DNA of 64,000 nucleotides, taken from positions 1 to 64,000 of the forward strand of contig JAFDWH010000009.1 in the NCBI GenBank assembly GCA_018268595.1, in the 5' to 3' direction. Position numbers and translations under genes: made by a program. The first letter of the stretch is position 1. Every line of letters starts with the position of its first letter. Below the pieces are notes generated by a model, which worked only from the letters and a program-made list of their open reading frames with translations, made no database searches and was not told the origin of the DNA. Shown here piece after piece: positions 1 through 7,366 of this stretch. This DNA is from Actinomycetota bacterium (lineage in GTDB: Bacteria > Actinomycetota > Thermoleophilia > Solirubrobacterales > Solirubrobacteraceae).

Positions 1-893
1 CCGGCGCCGCCGGCCGTGCCGGCGGACCCGCTGCCGGCGGACCCGCCCCCGCCGCCCGCGCCGGCGGACCCGTTCGCGCCGCCGGCCGACGTGCCCGCCT
101 CGCGGGCCCCGTGCGGGTGCCGCTCGCGCGCGCGCACGACGCGCACGAGCACGATGGCGGGATCGCCGATCGTGGTCTGCCCGCGCGCGACGTTGAGCAG
201 CACCTGGTAGGTGCCGGAGCCGGCGAAGCGGTGCGAGACGCTCGCCCCCGTCGCGAGCGCTCCGTCGAAGTACCACTGGTACGCGAGCCCCGCCGGGAGC
301 GGCCCGCCGCCGGCCACCGACGCGCGGAAGTCGATGCGCTCATGCGGTCTCGCACGCAGCGTCGAGACCGCGATCCGCGGCTCGAGCGGCTCGCCGCGCC
401 GCAGCCGCAGCGCGAGCGTCGTGCCGGGCAGCGTCACGTAGTCGACCGCGTTCGCGTCGCCGCTCCCGCTCGCCGGTCGCAGGAAGTGGATGCCCGCGGC
501 GTCGCTCCAGACGACCGGGGGACCGTCGTCCGCGCCGCCGAGGTCGTCGCGCATCACGATCGCGCGCGACCCGTTCCCGTCCGGGACCGCGATGTAGTCG
601 AACGCGTCGCCGTCGAGCCCGGCCGCGGCGAGCAGCGCGTCGAGCGAGATGCCGTCGGCCACGGCGACCGTGCGCTCGCTGCCGTCCACGTCGCGCAGGC
701 GGTACGTCCGGCCGTGCACGTCGAAGCGCGCCGACAGGTCGGCGAGCGCGAGCGACCGGACCGCGCCGCCGTCCGACGGCGCGAGCGTCACGCGCACGCC
801 CGGCGGCGCCACGCCGCCGTCGGCCCGGGCCGCCGGCACGGCCACGGCGGCGAGCAGGCCGAGCGTCAGCGCGAGCAGACGGAGCCGAGGCAT
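1..893 (-). CDS. Exported PKD-like domain protein, C-terminus cut by window edge
   Basis: Reading starts at the ATG at 893 and meets no stop before base 1, so the protein is incomplete (297 codons visible). Residues 1-24 are an Ala/Leu-rich signal peptide. Residues about 30-150 form a region I do not recognise. Residues about 165-225 look like a PKD/Ig-type beta-sandwich (motifs AYQWYFDG and HRFAGSGTYQV). After about residue 235 the chain becomes a Gly/Ser/Ala linker. This suggests a cell-surface or secreted protein with a flexible tail. It follows the next gene by 9 nt in the same direction and may be co-transcribed with it. A TAGGCT hexamer overlapping the upstream stop lies 6 nt before the ATG. 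The function is unknown. Confidence 0.7.
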   Translation of the reverse strand, partial: MPRLRLLALTLGLLAAVAVPAARADGGVAPPGVRVTLAPSDGGAVRSLALADLSARFDVHGRTYRLRDVDGSERTVAVADGISLDALLAAAGLDGDAFDYIAVPDGNGSRAIVMRDDLGGADDGPPVVWSDAAGIHFLRPASGSGDANAVDYVTLPGTTLALRLRRGEPLEPRIAVSTLRARPHERIDFRASVAGGGPLPAGLAYQWYFDGALATGASVSHRFAGSGTYQVLLNVARGQTTIGDPAIVLVRVVRARERHPHGAREAGTSAGGANGSAGAGGGGGSAGSGSAGTAGGA

Positions 894-902
894 CCGCTGA
901 GC

Positions 903-1733
903 CTACGCGGCAGCGGGCGGGCACGCGGTGACCGTGGTGGCCGATCTGCGGGTGCCGTCGGCGAAGCGCATCCAGGTGCGGAAGCGGAAGCCGTCCGCCG
1001 GACAGGCGGGCGGCAGCGCGATGCCGTCGGGGTGGTAGGCGACGCGCCGGCCGCGACGCCGCTCGTAGTAGCGGATCGTGTGCGCTCCGAGCACGAGGTG
1101 CAGCTCGGCGAGTGAGATCGTCGCGAGGTCGACGAGGCTCGGCGCGGGCGGCAGCCGCACGGCCAGCGCGCCGCCGTACGGTCTCGGCGCGTCGCGCACG
1201 TCGCCCGCGAACGCGAGCTTGGCGCCGAACGGTCTCTGCCCGTCGACGTAGACGACGAGGCCGAGCCGGCCCTGCGCGTAGGCCCCGGAGAGCAGCGTGA
1301 CGGTCGCGTACTCGGGGATCTCCTGGCCGGTCGTCAGGCGCACGAGCGCGATCGCCGTGCCGGTGCCCATGACCGCGTTCGGAGAGCAGCCGCCGAGCGG
1401 CGGCGCCACGATCAGAACCTTCACGAAGTCGCTCGCGGGGCGCGTGCAGGTCGCGAGCCCGAGCCCGCTGGAGACGATCCCGAGGCTGCTCGGATAGGCG
1501 AAGCGCACCTCGGTCAGCGGCGCCCGCGTGAGCCGGCGCAGGTCGAGTCGCAGCAGCACGTCGACCGCGGTGGCGCCGCCGAGCCGCGCGCCGGCGTCGA
1601 AGCGGACCGCGAGCCGGACCGGCTCGCGGTGGCGGTGACGCGCCGCGGCCGCCGTCGCCGCGGCCGGCCCGCCGGCGGCGCACAGCAGGGCGAGCCCGAC
1701 GAGCGCGAGGCCCGTGCGCGGCCGGCGGCGCAT
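903..1733 (-). CDS. Exported protein of unknown function (276 aa)
   Basis: I do not recognise the family. The N-terminus (Arg-rich, then about 16 hydrophobic residues, then an Ala-rich stretch ending near residue 32) is a clear Sec signal peptide. The mature part is beta-rich, with three scattered cysteines (in LATCTRP, GGCSPN and PACPADG) plus one near the C-terminus (VTACPP), so disulfides are possible. No catalytic motif is evident. The start at 1733 is preceded by a GAGAGG-like ribosome-binding site. It sits 13 nt after the 161-aa exported protein gene and 9 nt before the PKD-like gene; all three point the same way and probably form one operon for surface proteins. Confidence 0.7.
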   Translation of the reverse strand: MRRRPRTGLALVGLALLCAAGGPAAATAAAARHRHREPVRLAVRFDAGARLGGATAVDVLLRLDLRRLTRAPLTEVRFAYPSSLGIVSSGLGLATCTRPASDFVKVLIVAPPLGGCSPNAVMGTGTAIALVRLTTGQEIPEYATVTLLSGAYAQGRLGLVVYVDGQRPFGAKLAFAGDVRDAPRPYGGALAVRLPPAPSLVDLATISLAELHLVLGAHTIRYYERRRGRRVAYHPDGIALPPACPADGFRFRTWMRFADGTRRSATTVTACPPAAA

Positions 1734-1746
1734 CCGCGAACGCCTC

Positions 1747-2232
1747 TCAGTATGTGATCTTCGCGCTGGCGTGGACCGTGATCGCCCACGTCTTGCGGTT
1801 CGCGGTCCCGCTGAAGCTGCCGCTGCCGAGCGCGTGGCGGAAGCGCCCCGTGCCCTTGCGGACGGCGAGGCTCCCGTTGAACCTCGTGATCGTCGCTGCC
1901 GACTGCGGGTAGCCGACCGCCGTCACCGTGAGCGAGCCGCCGCTGTAAGGACGGAACGTCACCGTGCCTGTCACCTTCGCGATGCCGGTGACGAAGCGTG
2001 CGGTGACGGTGCCGGGCAGCGTGCCGGTCGCGGTGCCCTTCTCGTACAGCACGTTGCCCGACTTCTTCGTCAGGTGCAGGCGCGCGGTGCCCGAGAGGTG
2101 AAGCACGCGGCGCGCCGCGTGCGCCGACGGATCGGCGGAGCTGACCCCGCCGGCCAGCAGGCCGATCGCCAGAACGGCGAGCGCCGTGATCGCCATGACA
2201 GTTCCCCGACGCCGAAGCGATTGCCGGTGCAT
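1747..2232 (-). CDS. Exported beta-rich protein of unknown function (161 aa)
   Basis: A small secreted protein with no recognised family. Residues 1-33 are a signal peptide (positively charged start, hydrophobic core around residues 13-28, SSA-type end). The mature chain alternates hydrophobic and Thr/Ser/Gly residues (e.g. GTATGTLPGTVTARF, GSGSFSGTANRKTW), as expected of an all-beta barrel or sandwich; there are no cysteines. The ATG at 2232 has an AGGAGAG ribosome-binding site just upstream. It is the first gene of the leftward exported-protein set and has a promoter candidate at 2289-2317. Confidence 0.7.
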   Translation of the reverse strand: MHRQSLRRRGTVMAITALAVLAIGLLAGGVSSADPSAHAARRVLHLSGTARLHLTKKSGNVLYEKGTATGTLPGTVTARFVTGIAKVTGTVTFRPYSGGSLTVTAVGYPQSAATITRFNGSLAVRKGTGRFRHALGSGSFSGTANRKTWAITVHASAKITY

Positions 2233-2288
2233 CCTGCTCTCCTTCCGAGTTCCCCAGAGGCCGCAGCGGGCCTACGGCTAGGGGTCGC

Positions 2289-2317
2289 AGACTACACACT
2301 CGGGCAGCGGCTGTACA
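2289..2317 (-). promoter_or_regulatory. Promoter candidate for the exported-protein operon
   Basis: On the minus strand a TGTACA -35 (2312-2317) is separated by 17 bp from a TAGTCT -10 (2289-2294), about 57 nt before the ATG at 2232. The ten bases beginning at the -10 (TAGTCTGCGA) recur exactly at 2701-2710 in the oppositely oriented padR promoter. Confidence 0.4.
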
Positions 2318-2634
2318 CATTTCTGTTTTCTGCGGCGGACAGGCGGATTTCCAGGGCGACACCCGCAGAAGGCGGCTTCGCACCGAACGGGTCGAAGCGC
2401 GCTGAGCGGCCCCGACCGACCGGCGATGGAGCGGTCACACGCGGGCGGCGGCGACGTCGGTGCAGCGACGGCGATCCCGCGCGGGCACCATCCCGAATGG
2501 GGGGAAGGTGGGAACGGCGCCTGTCGGATCTTCGTGCCGTATGGGGGAAGGGACACGAAGCTGGCTATCGGGATGCCGTCGCTGCACGAACCCATCGTCG
2601 TGCGCTCGCCGGCCGCCGCCTAGTCGCCGACGCA

Positions 2635-2653
2635 CTATTACATGGCGCAATAG
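2635..2653. promoter_or_regulatory. Dyad, possible PadR operator
   Basis: CTATT and AATAG half-sites separated by 9 bp lie 25 bp upstream of the padR -35. PadR proteins commonly repress their own transporter operons from AT-rich dyads of this size. The assignment is inference. Confidence 0.3.
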
Positions 2654-2677
2654 GTCACCCCGCCGCCATTCCACCAG

Positions 2678-2706
2678 TTGCACAGATGAACGGTGGTGAT
2701 TAGTCT
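2678..2706 (+). promoter_or_regulatory. Promoter candidate for the padR-ABC operon
   Basis: TTGCAC -35 (2678-2683), a 17-bp spacer and a TAGTCT -10 (2701-2706). Transcription would start near 2713, giving a leader of about 40 nt before the GTG at 2754. Confidence 0.4.
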
Positions 2707-2753
2707 GCGATCACTGCTTCGCGCGGGGACCCACCGGAGCGATGGGAGGAGTC

Positions 2754-3299
2754 GTGACGAGATCGACGGTCGACATGGCGGTGTTGTCCGTCGTGATCGA
2801 GCGGCCGGGCCACGGTTACGACATCGGCGTGCGCTTCGTGTCGCGCTACTACCCCCTCTACCGCACCACGGTTCAGAACGTCTACACGAACTTGAGACGG
2901 CTCAGAGAGGCCGGCTTCATCGAGCCGATCGACCTCGAGGACGAGCCGCCGTCGCACGGACAGATCCGCAAGGCGTCATTCCGGGCGACGGCCGAGGGCG
3001 CCCGCAGCTTCCGCGGTTGGCTCGCCAGCCCGATGCCGGCGGAGACCGCGCGCCGCGAGCTGTTCACGCGCCTGCGCGCCCTGCGCCCGGACGACTACGG
3101 CTCGATGCTGCGCCTGCTCGATCGCTTCGAGGAGGCGGTGCTCGGCTCGATCGGGTTCATCTCCGCTGCGGAGCCGCTGACCGTCGTCGACAACCTCGCT
3201 CGCGAGGACCACGAAGCCGCGATCGAGGGCGCGCTTCGCTGGAGCGCCGCGGCGCGCGAGCAGCTGCGTGCGCTGATCGCACGCGAGACGGCCGGATGA
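2754..3299 (+). CDS. PadR-family transcriptional regulator
   Basis: A winged-helix regulator, probably the repressor of the ABC exporter encoded directly downstream. The N-terminal winged helix (first ~80 residues) has the family pattern: AVLSVV...GHGYDIG, then the TVQNVYTNLRRLREAGFIE recognition helix region and the wing. The C-terminal half is a helical dimerisation domain rich in Arg/Glu. I prefer the GTG at 2754: it begins at the usual family position, and a GGAGGAG lies at 2745-2751. An ATG at 2742 in frame would add four residues. Its TGA overlaps the ATG of the first ATPase gene, so translation is coupled. PadR genes are typically linked to drug or lipid ABC exporters. Confidence 0.88.
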   Translation: MTRSTVDMAVLSVVIERPGHGYDIGVRFVSRYYPLYRTTVQNVYTNLRRLREAGFIEPIDLEDEPPSHGQIRKASFRATAEGARSFRGWLASPMPAETARRELFTRLRALRPDDYGSMLRLLDRFEEAVLGSIGFISAAEPLTVVDNLAREDHEAAIEGALRWSAAAREQLRALIARETAG

Positions 3300-4027
3300 G
3301 CAACCTCCTGACGCTCGAGAACGTCTCGAAGCGCTACCCGCGCGGCGCGCAGACCGCGCGAGAGCGGATCGCGCTGCGAGACGTCTCGCTCGCGCTCGCG
3401 CCGGGCGAGTTCGTCGCCGTGTGGGGCCGTCGGCGCTCCGGCCGCACGACGCTGCTCGAGGTGTGCGCGGGACTGGAGAAACCGACGGAAGGCTCGGTGC
3501 GCTTCGCGGGCCACGACCTCGCCCACCGGCGGCTGCTCGGGAAACGGGAGGGCATCGGCTTCGCCCAGCCGCACTTCAGCCGCATGCACGGCGTCGTCGT
3601 CGAGCAGGTCGCGACGCCGATGCTGAAGACGCGCGCTCGCGTCGAGTGCGCGCAGATGCGCGCGTTCGAGCTGCTCGACCGCGTCGGCGTCGCCGGCTGC
3701 GCCGAGATGAGCCCCGACGAGCTGGAGCCCAGCGAGGTCGTTCGGGTGATGCTGGCGCGCGCGCTGATGATGCAGCCGCGGCTCGTGCTGCTCGACGCGC
3801 CGACCTCGGGCGTCCCCGCGCCGGAGCGCGACGCGATCTTCTCGCTGCTGAGGACGCTCACGCGCGAGGCCGGGCCGGCGGTGCTGATGACCGTGGACGA
3901 GGTCCCCGGGCTCGCCACCGTGGCGGATCGTCTGCTCGCGATCGGCGGCGGCGAGCTGCGCGGAGCGACCGCGCCGGCCGAGCCGGCGCCCGTCCTGCCG
4001 CTGCGGCGCGCTGAGCCGTCGGCATGA
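3296..4027 (+). CDS. ABC-transporter ATPase-like subunit with all catalytic motifs degenerate
   Basis: A 243-residue protein with the length and fold pattern of a MacB/LolD-type nucleotide-binding domain, but every catalytic element is altered. Walker A (residues 44-52) reads GRRRSGRTT, so the central Gly is Arg and the invariant Lys is Arg. The signature LSGGE is LEPSE (143-147). Walker B keeps Asp167 but the catalytic Glu is Ala168 (LLDAPT). The switch His is Val (MTVDE). The Q-loop Gln91 is kept. The reading frame is intact and overlaps the genes on both sides by 4 nt, so it is not a decaying pseudogene. It most likely pairs with the canonical ATPase encoded next, giving an asymmetric dimer. 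It could still bind nucleotide weakly or be regulatory. Confidence 0.82.
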   Translation: MSNLLTLENVSKRYPRGAQTARERIALRDVSLALAPGEFVAVWGRRRSGRTTLLEVCAGLEKPTEGSVRFAGHDLAHRRLLGKREGIGFAQPHFSRMHGVVVEQVATPMLKTRARVECAQMRAFELLDRVGVAGCAEMSPDELEPSEVVRVMLARALMMQPRLVLLDAPTSGVPAPERDAIFSLLRTLTREAGPAVLMTVDEVPGLATVADRLLAIGGGELRGATAPAEPAPVLPLRRAEPSA

Positions 4028-4764
4028 CGCTGCGCCTCGACGACGTCGTCAAGCACTATCGCGGCCCCTCCGAGACGGTTCGCGCCGTCGACGGCGTGAC
4101 GCTCGCCGTCGGCCGTGGCGAGATGGTCGCGCTCTACGGCCCGAGCGGCTCGGGCAAGACGACGCTCCTGCTGATCGCCGCGGGGCTGATCGCTCCGGAC
4201 GCGGGAGTCGTCACGGTCGAGGGACGCGACGTCGGCTCGCTGTCGCGCAAGGAGTCCGCCCGCTATCGCCGCGAGGTGATCGGCGTCGTCCTCCAGCACT
4301 CGCACATGATGGCCGGCGTCCCCGCGATCGAGAACGCGGCGCTCAAGCTGCTGGCGAGCCCGGTCCCGCTGCTGCAGGCCAAGCGGCGCGCGCGGCCCTG
4401 GCTCAGACGTCTCGGGCTCGATCGCCAGGGCGACCAGCTGCCGCATCAGCTCTCGGGCGGCGAGCGCCAGCGCGTCGCGGTGGCTCGGGCGCTGGCGAAC
4501 GACCCGGTGCTGCTGCTCGCCGACGAGCCGACCGGCAGCCTCGACTCCCAGCGCGGGCGCTCGGTGCTCGAACTGCTGCACCGGATCGCGCATGAGCGCG
4601 GAATGGCGATCCTGCTCGCGACCCACGATCCGCACGCCGCCGAGATCGCCGACCGGGCCGTCGTCCTGCGCGACGGCAAGCTCCATCCGCACGGCGATCA
4701 GGGCCCCGCGGCGCCCGGAGGCTCCGCGCCCGCGCCGGCGTTCCCCGGAAGCGACCCGTCGTGA
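4024..4764 (+). CDS. ABC transporter ATP-binding protein (MacB/LolD type)
   Basis: A canonical nucleotide-binding subunit (246 aa) that should hydrolyse ATP to drive the FtsX-type permease encoded after it. Visible motifs: Walker A GPSGSGKTT near residues 39-47, Q-loop VLQHS, signature LSGGERQR, Walker B LLLADEPTGSLD and switch His in ATHD. The C-terminus ends in a Pro/Ala/Gly tail of about 25 residues. It overlaps the degenerate ATPase gene upstream and the permease gene downstream by 4 nt each. Family members power lipoprotein sorting, cell-division or antibiotic/peptide export; the substrate here is not evident. Confidence 0.92.
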   Translation: MTLRLDDVVKHYRGPSETVRAVDGVTLAVGRGEMVALYGPSGSGKTTLLLIAAGLIAPDAGVVTVEGRDVGSLSRKESARYRREVIGVVLQHSHMMAGVPAIENAALKLLASPVPLLQAKRRARPWLRRLGLDRQGDQLPHQLSGGERQRVAVARALANDPVLLLADEPTGSLDSQRGRSVLELLHRIAHERGMAILLATHDPHAAEIADRAVVLRDGKLHPHGDQGPAAPGGSAPAPAFPGSDPS

Positions 4765-7346
4765 GTCCCGGAACGCTGATCTGGTTCTACCGCCGCCGCC
4801 TGCGCGTGCACTGGATGCAGGAGCTGCTGGCGGCGCTCGGCATCGCCATCGGCGTCGCGCTCGTGTTCGCCGTGCAGGTCGCCAACAGCAGCATCACGGA
4901 CTCCGCGCACCAGATGCTCCGCGCGATCGTCGGCGACGCGACGCTGCAGGTCGCCGGCCGCGACCCGCGGGGCTTCGACGCCCGCGTCGCCGAGCAGGTC
5001 GGCGCGCTTCCGGGCGTCGCCACCGCCGCCCCGATCGTCGAGCAGCGCGCGACGCTCGTCCGCGACGGCCACCGCGTGCCGATCGACCTCGTGGGCCTCG
5101 ACGCGCGCATCACCGCGCTGGGCGGCAGCGCGACGCGCAGCTTCCTGCTGGGCGCGCTCGTCGGGCAGCGCGGCATGCTCGTGCCCTCGTCGATCGCCGG
5201 GGCGCTGCGGCTGCCGCCGACGCTCTCGCCGGACGCGCCCACGCACGTGACGCTCGACGTCCGCGGACAGCGCTTCGCGATCCCGGTGCGCGCCGTCGTC
5301 ACCGCGCACGACATCGGGTCCCTCGCCGACGCCTTCATCGGCGTCACCTCGCTGGACTACGCGCAGCGCCTCGCGGGGCTGCCCGGGCGTGTGACGCGGA
5401 TCGCGGTGAGCGTCCGGCCCGGAGCGGAGGCCGCCGTCCGCCGCGAGCTGACGCGGCTGGTCGGCGCCCGCCTGACGGTCGCTCCCGTCGACAGCGAGGT
5501 CCACGCGCTCGAGCAGGCGGTCACGCCGAACGATCAGGCGACCGGGCTGTTCGCGGCGATCAGCGCGCTCGTGGGGCTCCTCTTCACGTTCAACGCGATG
5601 CTGCTGACGATGCCCGAGCGCCGGCGGGCGATCGCGGAGCTGCGCATCCAGGGATACGGAAGCGGGCACGTCGTCAGCCTCGTCGCGTTCCAGGCGCTCG
5701 TCCTCGGAGCCGTCGCGTCGAGCGTCGGCTTGGGACTCGGCGACCTGCTCTCGCGCGCCGCGGCGCAGAGCCCGCCGAGCTACCTGTCGTTCGCCTTCCC
5801 GCTGGGGACCCACCGCGTGGTCCCGCTGAGCACGCTGGCGTCGGCATGGCTGGGCGGTCTGGTCGTGACCTGCGTCGTCGCGTCGTCCGCGCTGCTCGAC
5901 CTTCGCAACCCGCATCCGACCGAGGCGATCTCGACGCCGAACGCCGAGCCGGGGCACGCGCTCTCGTCGCGGATCGCGATGTGGCTCGGCATCGCCGCGG
6001 GAGCGCTCGTCCTGCTCGCGACGATCGTCGTCGCCCGCTCGCGCAGCAGCGGCGTGGCGGGGCTGTCCGGAACGCAGGCGGCGACGATCGGCCTGCTGGG
6101 GATCACCCTCGCCGCGGTCCTGGCCGTGCCGGCGGCCTTCCGCGCGACCTTGCGGATGCTGGAGCCGTTCGCCCGGCGCCTGCGGATGAACTCGCTCGTG
6201 CTCGCGTTGCGCGCGCTCCGAGCGACCTCGATCCGCTCGCTGGCGCTGGCCGCGACCGGAGCCGTCGCGGTCTTCGGCAGCGTCGCGATCGAGGGGGACC
6301 ACCGCGACCTCGTCAACGGGCTCGACCGCAACTTCGCCGACTACCTCGCTGCGGGCGACCTGTGGCTCACGACCGGCGGCGACGAGAACAGCCTGACGAC
6401 GCAGAGCTTCCCGGCCGCGGCGGCGCTGCGGCGCATCCGCGCCCTGCCGGCGGTCGCGAGCGCGCGGCCGTACTACGGGAGCATGCTCGACGTCGGCGAG
6501 CGACGGGTCTGGATCATCGGCCGTCCGCCCCAGGACCGCGACGTCGTGCCGCCGACCCAGCTCGACCAGGGCAACCTCGCGACCGCGAGCGAGCTGATCC
6601 GCCGCGGCGGTTGGGTCGCCGTCTCGCGCGTCCTCGCCGACGCGCTCGGGACCGGCGTCGACGGCCGCATCAGCCTTCCCACGCCGTCAGGCGTTCGCAC
6701 GTACCGGATCGCCGCCACGCTCACCAACCTCGGTTGGGGCCCGGGCGCCGTGGTCCTCAACGCGAACGACTACCGGCGGGCGTGGCTGACCGACGACCCG
6801 TCCGCGATCGAGGTCACGCTGCGGCCCGGCACCGCCCCGGCCGCCGCCCGCCGCGCGGTTCAGGCGACGCTCGGCAGCCGGACGGCGCTCCGCGTGCAGA
6901 CCTATGCGCAACGCGACCGGCAGTTCGAGGTCCTCGCACGCCAGGGGCTGGCGCGCCTGTCGCAGATCTCGGCGCTGCTGCTGATCGCGGCGGCGCTCGC
7001 GATGGCCGCCGCGATGGGCGCCGCGATCTGGCAGCGCCGCGTCCCGCTCGCGCGCATGCGGATCGACGGCTTCGAGCCGGCGAGGCTCTGGATGACGCTG
7101 ATGGTCGAGGCCGCGGTGGTGCTCGCGGTCGGCTGCGTGATCGGCGCGACGGTCGGCACCTACGGCCATCTGCTCGGAGGACGCTGGCTGACGTCGAGCA
7201 CCGGCTACCCGGTGCCGTTCGCGATCGGCTGGCTGTCGGCCGCGACCACGTGCGTCCTCGTGGGCGCCGGCGCGCTCGCCGTCACGACGATCCCAGGCGC
7301 CTTCGCGGCGAACGCGAGCCCCCGTCTGGGGCTTCAGGAGCCGTAG
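4761..7346 (+). CDS. Double FtsX-domain ABC permease (861 aa)
   Basis: The membrane component of the exporter: one chain containing two FtsX/MacB-like units. A membrane segment at about residues 20-40 is followed by a large extracytoplasmic domain (~45-260), three membrane segments (~265-385), two central helices (~405-460), a second re-entry helix near 485, a second extracytoplasmic domain and three C-terminal helices (~735-845). The total suits a pseudo-dimeric permease, matching two different ATPases. Translation starts at the GTG (4761) overlapping the previous stop. Its TAG lies inside a hairpin shared with the convergent DUF2600 gene. Mechanotransmission-type (type VII) ABC systems extrude substrates from the outer leaflet or periplasm; the substrate here is unknown. 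Confidence 0.88.
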   Translation: MSPGTLIWFYRRRLRVHWMQELLAALGIAIGVALVFAVQVANSSITDSAHQMLRAIVGDATLQVAGRDPRGFDARVAEQVGALPGVATAAPIVEQRATLVRDGHRVPIDLVGLDARITALGGSATRSFLLGALVGQRGMLVPSSIAGALRLPPTLSPDAPTHVTLDVRGQRFAIPVRAVVTAHDIGSLADAFIGVTSLDYAQRLAGLPGRVTRIAVSVRPGAEAAVRRELTRLVGARLTVAPVDSEVHALEQAVTPNDQATGLFAAISALVGLLFTFNAMLLTMPERRRAIAELRIQGYGSGHVVSLVAFQALVLGAVASSVGLGLGDLLSRAAAQSPPSYLSFAFPLGTHRVVPLSTLASAWLGGLVVTCVVASSALLDLRNPHPTEAISTPNAEPGHALSSRIAMWLGIAAGALVLLATIVVARSRSSGVAGLSGTQAATIGLLGITLAAVLAVPAAFRATLRMLEPFARRLRMNSLVLALRALRATSIRSLALAATGAVAVFGSVAIEGDHRDLVNGLDRNFADYLAAGDLWLTTGGDENSLTTQSFPAAAALRRIRALPAVASARPYYGSMLDVGERRVWIIGRPPQDRDVVPPTQLDQGNLATASELIRRGGWVAVSRVLADALGTGVDGRISLPTPSGVRTYRIAATLTNLGWGPGAVVLNANDYRRAWLTDDPSAIEVTLRPGTAPAAARRAVQATLGSRTALRVQTYAQRDRQFEVLARQGLARLSQISALLLIAAALAMAAAMGAAIWQRRVPLARMRIDGFEPARLWMTLMVEAAVVLAVGCVIGATVGTYGHLLGGRWLTSSTGYPVPFAIGWLSAATTCVLVGAGALAVTTIPGAFAANASPRLGLQEP

Positions 7347-7366
7347 CGCTCGTCACCACGAGCGCT
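7345..7366. terminator. Bidirectional hairpin across two convergent stops
   Basis: AGCGCTCGT and ACGAGCGCT form a perfect 9-bp stem with a CACC loop. It contains most of the permease TAG and the DUF2600 TGA, which are only 6 bp apart. There is no U-tract in either direction. Confidence 0.6.

Larger units (their letters stand above)
2233..2753. other. 521-bp intergenic region between divergent operons
   Basis: No convincing gene. It holds the divergent promoters near 2289-2317 (minus) and 2678-2706 (plus), a CTATT-N9-AATAG dyad at 2635-2653 in a locally AT-richer patch, and two hairpins: CTTCGTG/CACGAAG flanking a 17-nt loop near 2529-2560, and GCACGA/TCGTGC at about 2583-2603. Two similar purine tracts (ATGGGGGGAAGG and ATGGGGGAAGGG) lie 60 bp apart. 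A 105-codon antisense frame here looks like GC-driven noise. The structured middle could be an untranslated RNA, but it matches no class I know. Confidence 0.4.

Noticed and set aside
2278-2595. 105-codon open frame on the minus strand in the padR upstream gap
   Set aside because: No ribosome-binding site, Pro/Cys-rich composition typical of shadow frames, and it overlaps promoter elements of both divergent operons.
3296-4027. Degenerate ATPase gene as sequencing error or pseudogene
   Set aside because: Five separate motifs are altered by in-frame substitutions while length, fold pattern and 4-nt overlaps with both neighbours are intact.
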